Positions 1 to 7,787 of a stretch of DNA of 31,471 bases are shown here, piece after piece. Source of the stretch: DASRJX01 sp035649235 (GTDB lineage: Bacteria > Acidobacteriota > Polarisedimenticolia > Gp22-AA2); contig DASRJX010000013.1 of NCBI GenBank assembly GCA_035649235.1, positions 1 through 31,471 on the forward strand, read 5' to 3'. How positions within the stretch are numbered: the stretch's first letter is position 1; the number at the start of each line of letters is the position of its first letter. A model generated the notes under the pieces. It was not told the DNA's origin. It saw only the letters and a list, made by a program, of their open reading frames with translations, and made no database searches. The translations under genes were made by a program, and so were the position numbers.

Positions 1-2
1 CG

Positions 3-314
3 TCTGCACCGGTCGCGCCGTCTCCTTCGACCCGGACGGCTCCACCGGGCCGCAGGTCCCAGGTGGCTCCGCCAGCCAGGTCCGCTCCTCCCTCGGCGCG
101 CTCTGCACCGCCTCCGTCGATGCGCTCCGCTCCCTCCCGCCCGTCCTCTCCGTTCGGGATGGGAAGCCGGTCCTCCGGCGGAGGTCGGTCGTTCGGCGGC
201 GGACGCTCCTTCGGCGGCGGCCGATCGATGGGACAAGGTTCTCGCGGATTCGGCGGCGGAGGCGCACCGCGTGGTGGCGGCGCGCCGCGCGGCGGCGGCC
301 ACCGGGGCCGCTGA
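3..314 (+). CDS. C-terminal part of a Pro/Ser- then Gly/Arg-rich protein (cut by left edge)
   Basis: The frame is open from the first codon in the window to TGA at 312-314, so this is the end of a gene that begins to the left. The visible ~103 residues are entirely low complexity. First comes a Pro/Ala/Ser/Arg stretch with repeated 'RSAPP'-like units, then repeated 'GGGRSFGGG' units, then a tail of 'APRGGG' repeats ending in HRGR. Such tails occur on bacterial envelope or secreted proteins with an N-terminal folded domain (DUF3300-type proteins are one example), but that domain is not visible, so no function is assigned. The GTG at 63 is an internal valine with no ribosome binding site and is probably not the start. 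The tail is basic and could bind nucleic acid or polyanions; that is a guess. Confidence 0.7.
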   Translation, partial: SAPVAPSPSTRTAPPGRRSQVAPPARSAPPSARSAPPPSMRSAPSRPSSPFGMGSRSSGGGRSFGGGRSFGGGRSMGQGSRGFGGGGAPRGGGAPRGGGHRGR

Positions 315-404
315 AGCGTCGGCCCTTGCTGCTCCTTCACTTGATGCTCGCGACCCCGGCACCGCACGGGTCCCGATGAAACCGGTTCCGCGACCCCCGG
401 CGTC

Positions 405-434
405 TTGACCCCGCCTTCGGCGGCGTGTTAGGTT
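405..434 (+). promoter_or_regulatory. Sigma70-type promoter for the beta-barrel gene
   Basis: TTGACC at 405-410 and TAGGTT at 429-434 are separated by 18 bases. A TGT triplet just before the -10 box gives an extended -10 (TGn). The predicted transcript begins near 441, leaving about 32 bases of leader with a purine-rich ribosome binding site (AAGGGGGG) before ATG 473. Read by eye. Confidence 0.55.
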
Positions 435-472
435 TTCGCCCGCTTCACATCTCCACTTCGAAGGGGGGCAGC

Positions 473-1132
473 ATGAGCCGTCGATTCGCGTTCCTCGCAG
501 CATTGCTTCTCCTGCCAATGGCCACGGCCGCGATGGCCGGACCCGACGAGCCGGTGAGCTGGCAGCTCGACTTTGGCTACAGCATGGTCCAGGGCATGCC
601 GGGAGACGTGTTCGAGGGCGGCTACACGCTGGGAGTCGGCTGGGTGCTCCGACCCAATCCCAAGACTCCCATCAACTACAGGATCGATTTCACGTACGAC
701 TGGTGGGATGTGAACACCGGGAACCTTGACATCAGCGACAGCACGCCGGGTGCGGAGGTCGACATCGACGACGGCGACGGCGACCAGTGGACGCTACGCA
801 CCGGAGTGCAGTACGAAACCCAGGGCGACCGCGCCAAGTTCATCGGCGGCGTCGGGATCGGCGCCTATCGCCTCCATGCCGACCTGACGAACACGGTCCT
901 GGTCCCCGGCTGGATCTGCGATCCCTACTGGTGGTGGTACTGCTATCCGGGCCTCGTCGAAGGGGACATCATCCTGACCAACAAGACCCTCACCAAGTTC
1001 GGCTACTACGCCAACGCCGGCGTGGTCTTCCCGCTGACGAACTCCGAGATCTTCGTCGAGGCGCAGTACCACTGGGTCAACGTCGAGGACTACTTCGAGA
1101 CGCTGCCGATCATCATCGGCTGGCGCTTCTAG
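473..1132 (+). CDS. Outer-membrane beta-barrel protein
   Basis: A 219-residue protein with a clear signal peptide (residues 1-22, ending AMAG). The mature part alternates polar and hydrophobic residues in strand-like segments (for example WQLDFGYSM, INYRIDFTYDWW, WTLRTGVQYE, AKFIGGVGIGAYRL, FGYYANAGVVF, IFVEAQYHW). It ends in phenylalanine (GWRF), the usual C-terminal signature for BAM-dependent barrel insertion. About eight strands fit the size, like small OmpA/OmpW-type barrels. Two inferred loops stand out: an acidic one (residues 94-104, EVDIDDGDGDQ) and a Trp/Tyr-rich one (148-158) with Cys149 and Cys157, which could form a disulfide staple. I chose ATG 473 over the in-frame upstream start because the signal peptide begins there, behind an AAGGGGGG ribosome binding site. 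Family assignment is from topology; the function is unknown. Confidence 0.8.
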   Translation: MSRRFAFLAALLLLPMATAAMAGPDEPVSWQLDFGYSMVQGMPGDVFEGGYTLGVGWVLRPNPKTPINYRIDFTYDWWDVNTGNLDISDSTPGAEVDIDDGDGDQWTLRTGVQYETQGDRAKFIGGVGIGAYRLHADLTNTVLVPGWICDPYWWWYCYPGLVEGDIILTNKTLTKFGYYANAGVVFPLTNSEIFVEAQYHWVNVEDYFETLPIIIGWRF

Positions 1133-1157
1133 TCCGGTCCGAGGAACGACCCGCGTA

Positions 1158-1183
1158 CTGAGGCGGGGCTGCGTCCCGCTCAG
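1158..1183. terminator. Weak hairpin between convergent genes
   Basis: CTGA-G-GCGGG (1158-1168) can pair with CCCGC-TCAG (1175-1183), with one bulged G and a 6-base loop. It lies between the ends of the barrel gene and the DMT permease and overlaps the permease stop codon. There is no T-tract on either side, so termination activity is doubtful. Confidence 0.3.
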
Positions 1184-2172
1184 TTGGCTCTGAAGGCCGC
1201 GGTGAGGGCGGCCAGGGCCAGGACGTAGAAGCCGAACATCAGTCCCAGAGACCACCAGGCGCGTGAGCCCGCGCCGCGGAATTCATTCCACGCAACGACT
1301 CCCCAGAACGCCGCCACCATCGGCGCGGCCTGTCCGATCGCGTAGGCGATTGCCACGCCGACGAAGCCGGCGGCCACGAAATTGAACACGGTGCCGAAGC
1401 CCCAGATGACCCCGCCGGCCACGCCGAGCAGGTGGTCGCGCGCCGGCGCCTCGATCCAGGCCCGGAAGCCGATGGGCGTGCCTACGAGCGGGTGGCGCAT
1501 GAAGTGGATGTTCACCACGAAGCAGCACAGGAGCGCCCCGAGCGTGTAGAACACGGCGATGCTGTAGGGCGTCAAGGGGTGGCCCGTGGTCAGGGCGCGG
1601 GTGACGAACGGAGCGAAGAGCCCCATCAGGGCGCCTGAAGCGAGACAGACGGTGTAGCCCTTCCGGCCGACGGCGCGGCCTCCGACAGGCAGGCTGGCAT
1701 AGGCCCGCCCATCGCAGATGATCGCGAGAGTCGCCAGGACGAGACCGAGGGCCAGGAGCACCGGGTTCCCCTTCGGCTGCAGGAGGTAGCTCAGCACGAC
1801 GCCCTCGACCAGGGCGACGCCGATCGCCAGCGGGAATGCGACCGCCATGCCCGCCATCTCGATCCCGGCCACGAGCAACAGGTTGGCCGCATTCCAGATC
1901 GCACCGGCGGCCAGGGCGCAGGCGATGTTGCCGCGGTCGGCAGCGGCGACGTTGGCGGCAAAACCGTCGGGGCCCCCGGTCGACCCGAGCGTCAGTGCCA
2001 GCCCCAGGCTGGTCAGGACGATGCCGATGACATAGTCCCAGTAGAACAGCTCGAAGCGGTAGCCGCGCGTCAGCTTGTAGGCATTGGGCCACGACCCCCA
2101 GCAGAGGGTGCTGGCGATCATCAACAGCAAGGCGACGAAATAGTCGGCGGGGAGGAACACGGCTGTCGGCAT
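1180..2172 (-). CDS. DMT-superfamily permease (ureide permease/GRP-like)
   Basis: A 330-residue polytopic inner-membrane protein with about ten hydrophobic segments and no soluble domain. The N-terminus has a CWGSWPNAYKL motif directly after TM1 (residues 24-34), then FELFYWDY (40-47) leading into TM2. This arrangement is familiar from the DMT branch that includes GRP sugar porters and bacterial relatives of plant ureide permeases. Substrate cannot be read from sequence; a small sugar, nucleobase or ureide is the family expectation. ATG 2172 gives the expected family N-terminus (residue 1 just ahead of TM1); the frame is open further upstream, but that extension is Arg/Pro-rich and unlike the family. 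It is divergent from the DNRLRE gene across 141 bases and convergent with the barrel gene. No strong Shine-Dalgarno is visible. Confidence 0.75.
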   Translation of the reverse strand: MPTAVFLPADYFVALLLMIASTLCWGSWPNAYKLTRGYRFELFYWDYVIGIVLTSLGLALTLGSTGGPDGFAANVAAADRGNIACALAAGAIWNAANLLLVAGIEMAGMAVAFPLAIGVALVEGVVLSYLLQPKGNPVLLALGLVLATLAIICDGRAYASLPVGGRAVGRKGYTVCLASGALMGLFAPFVTRALTTGHPLTPYSIAVFYTLGALLCCFVVNIHFMRHPLVGTPIGFRAWIEAPARDHLLGVAGGVIWGFGTVFNFVAAGFVGVAIAYAIGQAAPMVAAFWGVVAWNEFRGAGSRAWWSLGLMFGFYVLALAALTAAFRAN

Positions 2173-2313
2173 TCTCTCAGAAAATGCCCTGCGCTCATCC
2201 GGGCACCTTCCTTGCCAAGACATCAGCCCGGGCGGCCAGATCCGCCAACCGTCTCGCGCCGGCCGGAGCCATACTCTCTCGCCCCCGCTCCGAAGCCGCG
2301 GTAGGATCGAGCC

Positions 2314-3372
2314 ATGAGGCATGGCTCGCGCATTGCGGCGACGGCGGGGCTCCTGCTCGCGACGCTGGCAGAGGCCCCGCTGGCCGTCGCCGACACGGTG
2401 TCGATTCCAGCCAGCCGGGACAACACGCTGTACCAGACGTCATCCGGAAACGCCAGCAACGGCGCAGGCGAGGTCTTCTTCGCGGGGCACACGGGCGTCT
2501 TCAATAACACGCACCGCCGGGGGCTCATCCTCTTCGACATCGCCGGAAGCATCCCGGCGGGGTCGACGATCGACAGCGTCACGCTCAGGCTGCACCTGAC
2601 GCGCGCTCCACCGCTGCCAGAGCCCTTCCCGATGAACCTGCACCGCGTCCTGGCGAGCTGGGGCGAGGGCACTTCGAACCCTGTGGGCGAGGAAGGGGGC
2701 GGGGCTCCGGCGACGACGGGAGACGCCACCTGGCTGCATCGCTTCTTCGACACGGTCTTCTGGGCGGCCCAAGGGGGCGATTTCGCGGCGACCGCGAGCG
2801 CGAGCGCCCTCGTCAGCAACGTGGCGTTCTACTCCTGGGGGCCCACCGCCGCCATGCGGTCCGACGTGCAGGGCTGGTTGGACAATCCCGCCACCAACTT
2901 CGGGTGGATGCTGCGGGGGGACGAGGCGACCCTGGAGTCCGCCCGCGGCTTCGACACGCACGAGAGCCTCACTGCCGCGAACCGACCGGTCCTCGACGTC
3001 GCATTCACCCCCCCCGCGTCGGGGGCCGGCCGCGTTCCGGACGGGAGCAAGGCGCTGGACGTGCCGCTCACCATCGAGCACGCGCCGGGCGGGGAGATCC
3101 GCCTGACCTGGGGAGCCTCGTGCCTCGCTGGCGACACTGACTACGAGATCTACGAGGGGAGCCTCGGGATCTTCTACAGCCACACCATGAAGCTCTGCAC
3201 GACCGGAGGGGCGACGACCGCTACCTTCATGCCGGCGCCGGGGAACAGTTACTACCTGGTGGTCCCGCGGGGTGGGGGCCGCGAAGGCTCGTACGGCGTG
3301 GATGGCAACGGCGCCGAGATCCCCCCAGGTGTGCCGGCGTGCCTGCCGCAGGCCATCGCAGCCTGTCCTTGA
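2314..3372 (+). CDS. Secreted DNRLRE-domain protein with C-terminal Fn3-like module
   Basis: A 352-residue exported protein with a signal peptide at residues ~1-26 (cleavage near AVADT). Residues ~28-230 match the DNRLRE pattern: SRDNTLYQ near the start, a RRGLILFDI core strand, the SIPAGSTIDSVTLRLHL strand pair, and a late PVLDVAF strand. This beta-sandwich domain is common in extracellular bacterial proteins and probably mediates surface attachment or binding. Residues ~250-352 form a second beta module (IRLTWGASC, DYEIYEG, SYYLVVPR, GREGSYGVDGNG) ending in a cysteine-containing tail; a similar module ends the metalloprotease at 8704-11436. No catalytic motif is visible. A TAGGAT box at 2302-2307 lies so close to the ATG that a near-leaderless transcript is possible, but no -35 accompanies it. 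ATG 2314 is chosen because the signal peptide begins there. Confidence 0.75.
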   Translation: MRHGSRIAATAGLLLATLAEAPLAVADTVSIPASRDNTLYQTSSGNASNGAGEVFFAGHTGVFNNTHRRGLILFDIAGSIPAGSTIDSVTLRLHLTRAPPLPEPFPMNLHRVLASWGEGTSNPVGEEGGGAPATTGDATWLHRFFDTVFWAAQGGDFAATASASALVSNVAFYSWGPTAAMRSDVQGWLDNPATNFGWMLRGDEATLESARGFDTHESLTAANRPVLDVAFTPPASGAGRVPDGSKALDVPLTIEHAPGGEIRLTWGASCLAGDTDYEIYEGSLGIFYSHTMKLCTTGGATTATFMPAPGNSYYLVVPRGGGREGSYGVDGNGAEIPPGVPACLPQAIAACP

Positions 3373-3504
3373 GGCGAGGGCCGCCCGCCTCGGCGCTCCC
3401 TGCCGTCATCTCCAGGCGATCCCCTCCGGAAGGGAGATCCGCCAATCCCCGACAGCCGCCGTACTGTGCGGGACCGGCACGCCGCGCCCCCAGGGCGCAC
3501 CCGC

Positions 3505-3534
3505 TTGTCCCGCGGCTCCCGTTGATGCTAGAGA
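3505..3534 (+). promoter_or_regulatory. Sigma70-type promoter for the dienelactone hydrolase gene
   Basis: TTGTCC at 3505-3510, an 18-base spacer, and TAGAGA at 3529-3534, preceded by TGC (extended -10). The predicted start near 3541 leaves a short leader containing AAGGAGG (3546-3552), seven bases before ATG 3560. Confidence 0.5.
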
Positions 3535-3559
3535 GAAGGCACCACAAGGAGGATGACGC

Positions 3560-4354
3560 ATGAAGAAGGGGGCGTTGCTGGCGGTGGCCGTCGTGTGGCT
3601 CGCGCAGGCGTCGGCGGGAATCGCCGCCGTCAAGACGAAGGAGGTCGCCTACCGGCAGGGAGACACGCCCCTGCAGGGGTTCTTCGCCTGGGACGACGCG
3701 ATCCAGGGAGCGCGCCCGGGCATCCTGGTCGTTCACGAGTGGTGGGGCCACAACGAGCACGCGAGGACCCAGGCGAAGCGGCTGGCGGAAGCGGGCTACG
3801 TCGGCTTCGCCCTCGACTTGTACGGGAAGGGCAAGGTAGCCGCCCACCCGAAGGACGCCGAAGCCTTCATGACCGAGGCCACCAAGGATCCTGCCGTGCT
3901 GACGGCCAGGTTCAACGCGGCCCTCGAGGAGCTCAAGCGCGATCCGCACGTCGACCCGAGTCGGATCGGAGCCATCGGCTACTGCTTCGGAGGGGCCGTG
4001 GTGCTCGGCATGGCGCGCTCCGGCGCCGACCTGGACGCCGTCGCGAGCTTCCACGGGATGTTGGCCACGAAGACCCCGGCCGCGAAGAGCGCGATCAAGG
4101 CCAGGGTGCTGGTGATGACGGGCGCCGACGACCCGATGATCCCGAAGGAGCAGGTGGATGCCTTCCGGAGCGAGATGACGGCCGCGGGCGCGAAGTTCGA
4201 GGTGGTGAGCTACAGCGGCGCGAAGCACAGCTTCACCAATCCCGCGGCCGACAAGGCCGGGATGGACGGCCTGGCCTACAACGCGGAGGCCGACAAGAGG
4301 TCCTGGGCCGCCCTGCTGAAGATGCTCAAGGAAGTCTTCCCGGCCGGGGCCTAG
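3560..4354 (+). CDS. Dienelactone hydrolase family protein, periplasmic
   Basis: A 264-residue alpha/beta hydrolase with an N-terminal signal peptide (residues 1-22, cleavage near IAA), so it probably acts in the periplasm. The family's Cys-Asp-His triad is complete: Cys142 in the nucleophile elbow GYCFGG, Asp191 in GADDPMIP, and His223 in KHSFTNP. An early VVHEWWGHNEH segment (58-67) matches the loop typical of DLH-like proteins. Classical DLH opens dienelactone rings in chloroaromatic degradation, but most exported homologues have unknown esters or lactones as substrates, and no catabolic genes are nearby. The length fits exported DLH proteins. The start is fixed by an AAGGAGG ribosome binding site seven bases upstream. 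The next gene (peroxiredoxin) follows after 152 bases with its own promoter. Confidence 0.88.
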   Translation: MKKGALLAVAVVWLAQASAGIAAVKTKEVAYRQGDTPLQGFFAWDDAIQGARPGILVVHEWWGHNEHARTQAKRLAEAGYVGFALDLYGKGKVAAHPKDAEAFMTEATKDPAVLTARFNAALEELKRDPHVDPSRIGAIGYCFGGAVVLGMARSGADLDAVASFHGMLATKTPAAKSAIKARVLVMTGADDPMIPKEQVDAFRSEMTAAGAKFEVVSYSGAKHSFTNPAADKAGMDGLAYNAEADKRSWAALLKMLKEVFPAGA

Positions 4355-4401
4355 GAGGCGGCCAGGCTACATCGGCGGGCAGACCGTCGCCGTGGCCGGG
4401 C

Positions 4402-4431
4402 TTGATTTCTCCTGGGTTCCGGTCTTAGGAT
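4402..4431 (+). promoter_or_regulatory. Sigma70-type promoter for the peroxiredoxin gene
   Basis: TTGATT at 4402-4407, an 18-base spacer, and TAGGAT at 4426-4431. The expected transcript start is near 4438, about 70 bases before ATG 4507. No oxidative-stress operator (OxyR- or PerR-like) could be recognised nearby. Confidence 0.5.
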
Positions 4432-4506
4432 CGGCGCACGCAAAGGACTTCTGGTTCACGGGGCTGAGCGCGAGACGACTCCGCTCCCTTATTGGAGGCA
4501 TGGAGC

Positions 4507-5154
4507 ATGGCAATCCGGCTGGGTGACGTGGCACCGAACTTCAAGGCCACGACGACCGAAGGGGAGATCGACTTCTATCAGTGGATGGGGGACAAGTGGG
4601 CCGTGCTGTTCTCCCATCCCAAGGACTTCACACCGGTCTGCACGACGGAGCTCGGCGCGGTCGCGAAACTGAAACCCGAGTTCGAGAAGCGCGGGGTCAA
4701 GGTCATCGGGCTGAGCGTCGACGCGGTCAAGGATCACGCCGGCTGGTCCAAGGACATCGAGGAGACGCAGGGCGCCCGGCTCAACTTTCCGCTCATCGCC
4801 GACGCGGATCGGAAGGTGTCGGACCTCTACGACATGATCCACCCGAACGCCAACGACACGTTCACCGTGCGGTCGGTGTTCGTCATCGACAACAACAAGA
4901 AGGTGCGTCTGACGATCACCTACCCGGCCAGCACCGGGCGCAACTTCGACGAGATCCTGCGCACCATCGACTCGCTGAAGCTGACCTCGAACCATCAGGT
5001 CGCGACCCCGGTCAACTGGAAGCAGGGTGACGACGTGATCATCGTTCCGGCGCTCAGCAACGAGGACGCGAAGAAGAAGTTCCCCAAGGGCTGGAAGGAG
5101 CTGAAGCCCTACCTGCGCATTGTCCCCGATCCGTCCAAGCAGACGACGACCTAG
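4507..5154 (+). CDS. 1-Cys peroxiredoxin (Prx6-type)
   Basis: A 215-residue cytoplasmic thiol peroxidase. The active-site motif reads PKDFTPVCTTE, with peroxidatic Cys45, Thr42 and Pro38; the conserved arginine is Arg122 in TVRSVFVID. It contains no other cysteine, so it is a true 1-Cys enzyme needing an external thiol for reduction. The C-terminal part (residues ~150-215) carries the long dimerisation extension of the Prx6 subfamily, including TPVNWKQGDDVIIVP and a PKGWKELKPYLR segment. Length is normal for the subfamily. ATG 4507 is preferred because GGAGG at 4494-4498 sits eight bases upstream and the family N-terminus starts there; an in-frame TTG at 4492 would overlap that site. It has its own promoter and a strong downstream terminator, so it is probably transcribed alone. 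It reduces hydrogen peroxide and organic hydroperoxides. Confidence 0.95.
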   Translation: MAIRLGDVAPNFKATTTEGEIDFYQWMGDKWAVLFSHPKDFTPVCTTELGAVAKLKPEFEKRGVKVIGLSVDAVKDHAGWSKDIEETQGARLNFPLIADADRKVSDLYDMIHPNANDTFTVRSVFVIDNNKKVRLTITYPASTGRNFDEILRTIDSLKLTSNHQVATPVNWKQGDDVIIVPALSNEDAKKKFPKGWKELKPYLRIVPDPSKQTTT

Positions 5155-5176
5155 CGGGACACGCGCGGCGCACGCA

Positions 5177-5215
5177 GCCGGGCATCTCCCCTTACGGGGG
5201 TGCCCGGCTTTTTTT
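5177..5215 (+). terminator. Rho-independent terminator of the peroxiredoxin gene
   Basis: GCCGGGCA (5177-5184) pairs with TGCCCGGC (5201-5208). An inner CCCC/GGGG stem closes a TTAC loop, and a run of seven T (5209-5215) follows. The T-run overlaps the TAA stop of the convergent ADOP gene. There is no T-run on the minus side, so it acts rightward only. Confidence 0.92.
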
Positions 5216-7673
5216 ATTCTCCGAGGGCCAGCGTCGGGCTGATGCGCGTGGCGCGCCGGGCCGGCAGGGCGCAGGCCAGGACGGCGACGAGGGCGAGGGC
5301 CGAGGCCACCGCCATCAGGACCAGCGGATCGGTCGCGCTGACCCCGAAGAGCTGGCTTTCCAGGCTCCGGCGCAGCGCGACCGCGCCCAGGCCGCCCAGC
5401 AGGAACCCGCCTCCGACGAGCCAGAGCCCCTCGTGGAGCACGAGCTGGACGATGGCGCCCGCGCTGCTGCCGAGCGCCAGCCGGATGGCGATCTCCCTGG
5501 TCCGCTGTGTCACGAGATAGGCCAGGACGCCGTAGATGCCGATAGCGGAGAGGAACAGCGCCACGGCCGCGAACGTCAGCGACAGGAGCACCGGCACGCG
5601 CCGTCCCAGGAGCGATTGCTGCGTCAGGAGCTCCATCGTCTGCATGTCGAACACCGGCAGCTCCCGATCGACTCCCGCCAGGGCGCCCCGCAGGCCGCCC
5701 GACAGGACTGCCGGGTCGGCGTCCGTCCTGACCGCGAAGGTGAGCGCGCGCTGGACGCTCTGGGCCAGCGGGAAGAAATACGACCCGACGGTCTCCTGGC
5801 CCTCGGTGAGGCTGGACTGTTTCATGTCCCCGATGACGCCCACGACCGTCAGGAAGACCGTCTTGTCCGAGACCGCGAGCAGGTTGTCGATGTCCGTCGG
5901 CATGTACATCCGGCGGCCGACGGCGTCCTGGTCGGGCCAGAAGCGGCGGGCGAGCTTCTCGTCCACGATGACGACCGGCGTCCCCTTGGCGTCGTCCCGC
6001 GCCTCGAAGAACCGTCCGGCCAGGAGCCGCGTGCCCATCGTCTCGAAATAGCCGGGGGTGACCGTGATCTGGGTCGGCGAGATGACCGATTCCCCGGGGC
6101 TCATCTGATAGCCCTCGGCCAGGATGACGCTGTCGTTGTGGTTCCCCCCGAAGGGGATCGAGTCGGTCGCGCCGGCCGAGGTCACACCAGGGAGCGCGCG
6201 CAGGCGCGTCAGCGCCTCGTCCGCGAAGGCGCGCAGGGCGGCCTCATCCGCGTAGCGGACCCGGGGCAGCGTGACCGAGGCGGTCAGCACCCCCTCCGCC
6301 CGGAACCCCGGCTCCACGGCCAGAACGCGCCGGAAGCTGGCGAACAATAGCCCCGCCCCGACGAGCAGCAGGTAGGCGAACGCCACCTGCGAGACCACCA
6401 GGGCACGGCGGAGGACCTTCGCCCGCCTGCCGCTGGTGCCGGTGCGGCCCTCCTCGCGCAGCATCACGGCGAGGTCGGCGGGCAGCACGCTCGCGACCGG
6501 CAGCAGGCCGAGGAGGAGCCCCGCCGCGGCGGCGATCCCGGCCGAGAAGAGCATCACCCCTCCGTCGATGTGGATCTCGTGGCCGCGCGGCAGCGCCTGG
6601 ATGCCGAGCGCTCCCATCGCGCGGATCGCCGCATAGCCGACCAGGAGCCCGGCGGCCGCGGACGCCATGGTGAGCATCACGCTCTCGGTGACCAGCTGGC
6701 GCGCCACGTGCCAGCGTCCCGCGCCGAGCGCCATGCGCGTGGCGAGCTCCCTCAGGCGCGCGCGCGAGCGGATCAGGACGAGGTTCGCGACGTTGACGCA
6801 GCCGATGAGCAGCACGAACAACGCCCCGCCCCACATCAGGTAGAGCGCGCCGCGCACGTCGCGGACGAGGTAGTCGCGCAGCGGCGTGACGACCGTGTGG
6901 AAGCCCGCGTTCAGGAGCAGCTGCTTGTACTGCGGGAAGCGGTCCAGGTTGGCGGCGTTGAGGGCGTCGATCTGTGCCTGCGCCTGCTCGACCGTCGCGC
7001 CCGGTTTCAGGCGCCCGATGTGGCGCCAGTTGTTGCTGTGGCGGGACGCATCCGATTTCTGCTCGGGAGTGAAGGCGAGCGGGGTCCAGAGCGAGATGTC
7101 GGGATCGACGAAGACGAAGTCGCGCGGCATGACGCCCACGATGACGTGCGGCTGGCCGTCGATGCGCACGTCCTTGCCGACGACCTGCGGGTCGCCGCCG
7201 AACTGCGACTGCCACAGCGCGTAGCCCAGCACCGCCTTCTTCTCTCCCCCGACCTCTCCCTCCGCGTCGGTGAAGCCGCGCCCGAGGCTCGCCGGCACGC
7301 CCACCAGGCGGAAGAAGGAGGGCGTCACCTGCATGAGCTGGACGCGCGCCGGCACTCCTCCCTGGTCGAGGTTCCGGCTGCGCGTGTTGAACATCGCCTG
7401 CTCCACGAACACGTCCGTCTCGCGCAGCCGGTCGTAGTAGTCGGGGACCCCCGAGTAGCCGAGATTCCCGGCACCCGCCTTGGGGTAGGAGTTGCCCATG
7501 AGCAGGATGCGCTCAGAATCCGGCACCGGGAGCGGCCGAAGCAGCACGTTGCGCACGACGGAGAAGAGCGCCGCGTTGGCGCCGATGCAGATGGCGAGCG
7601 TCAGGAACGCCGTCAGCGTGAACGCCCGGTCCTTCCAGAGCAGCCGCAGTCCGAGGCGGAGGTCGTTTCTCAT
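5214..7673 (-). CDS. ADOP-type (MacB/FtsX-like) permease
   Basis: An 819-residue inner-membrane protein with the duplicated layout of acidobacterial duplicated orphan permeases. It starts with a MacB-type N-terminus (TM1 at ~18-40, with IGANAALFSVV and VLLRPLPVP) and a first periplasmic domain. A first FtsX module follows (GCVNVANLVLIRSRAR, ELATRMALGAGR), then a second periplasmic domain and a second FtsX module (~693-819) with REIAIRLALG, LFGVSATDPL and the closing LPARRATRISPTLAL. MacB homologues move peptides, lipoproteins or drugs from the periplasm, driven by a partner ATPase. No ATPase gene is adjacent, which is the 'orphan' situation typical of this family, so partner and substrate are unknown. 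Length is normal and both halves look intact. The start has no clear Shine-Dalgarno. It is divergent from the toroid protein gene. Confidence 0.92.
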   Translation of the reverse strand: MRNDLRLGLRLLWKDRAFTLTAFLTLAICIGANAALFSVVRNVLLRPLPVPDSERILLMGNSYPKAGAGNLGYSGVPDYYDRLRETDVFVEQAMFNTRSRNLDQGGVPARVQLMQVTPSFFRLVGVPASLGRGFTDAEGEVGGEKKAVLGYALWQSQFGGDPQVVGKDVRIDGQPHVIVGVMPRDFVFVDPDISLWTPLAFTPEQKSDASRHSNNWRHIGRLKPGATVEQAQAQIDALNAANLDRFPQYKQLLLNAGFHTVVTPLRDYLVRDVRGALYLMWGGALFVLLIGCVNVANLVLIRSRARLRELATRMALGAGRWHVARQLVTESVMLTMASAAAGLLVGYAAIRAMGALGIQALPRGHEIHIDGGVMLFSAGIAAAAGLLLGLLPVASVLPADLAVMLREEGRTGTSGRRAKVLRRALVVSQVAFAYLLLVGAGLLFASFRRVLAVEPGFRAEGVLTASVTLPRVRYADEAALRAFADEALTRLRALPGVTSAGATDSIPFGGNHNDSVILAEGYQMSPGESVISPTQITVTPGYFETMGTRLLAGRFFEARDDAKGTPVVIVDEKLARRFWPDQDAVGRRMYMPTDIDNLLAVSDKTVFLTVVGVIGDMKQSSLTEGQETVGSYFFPLAQSVQRALTFAVRTDADPAVLSGGLRGALAGVDRELPVFDMQTMELLTQQSLLGRRVPVLLSLTFAAVALFLSAIGIYGVLAYLVTQRTREIAIRLALGSSAGAIVQLVLHEGLWLVGGGFLLGGLGAVALRRSLESQLFGVSATDPLVLMAVASALALVAVLACALPARRATRISPTLALGE

Positions 7674-7749
7674 GCAGTCTGATACCTATACGGGACCGCT
7701 CGGTACCGGGTTCCTACTACCTGAGGGCCGCGGGTCCTCGTCGGTGTGG

Positions 7750-7769
7750 CCGGATCGGCGCCGATCCGG
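7750..7769. promoter_or_regulatory. Perfect 20-bp palindrome in a divergent promoter region
   Basis: Two 10-base arms (CCGGATCGGC / GCCGATCCGG) meet without a spacer. The palindrome lies 18 bases before ATG 7788, between the ADOP gene and the toroid gene. A dimeric repressor site or a leader hairpin over the start region are both possible; no known operator is recognised. Confidence 0.5.
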
Positions 7770-7787
7770 TATCCTCGCGGCCGGGGC

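Noticed and set aside
63..314. Treating the Gly-rich ORF as a complete 83-residue gene
   Set aside because: The frame is open to the left edge and the GTG has no ribosome binding site, so it is an internal codon.
5214..7673. A complete MacAB-type efflux system
   Set aside because: No ATPase or membrane-fusion gene is present near the permease; the duplicated layout fits an orphan ADOP permease instead.
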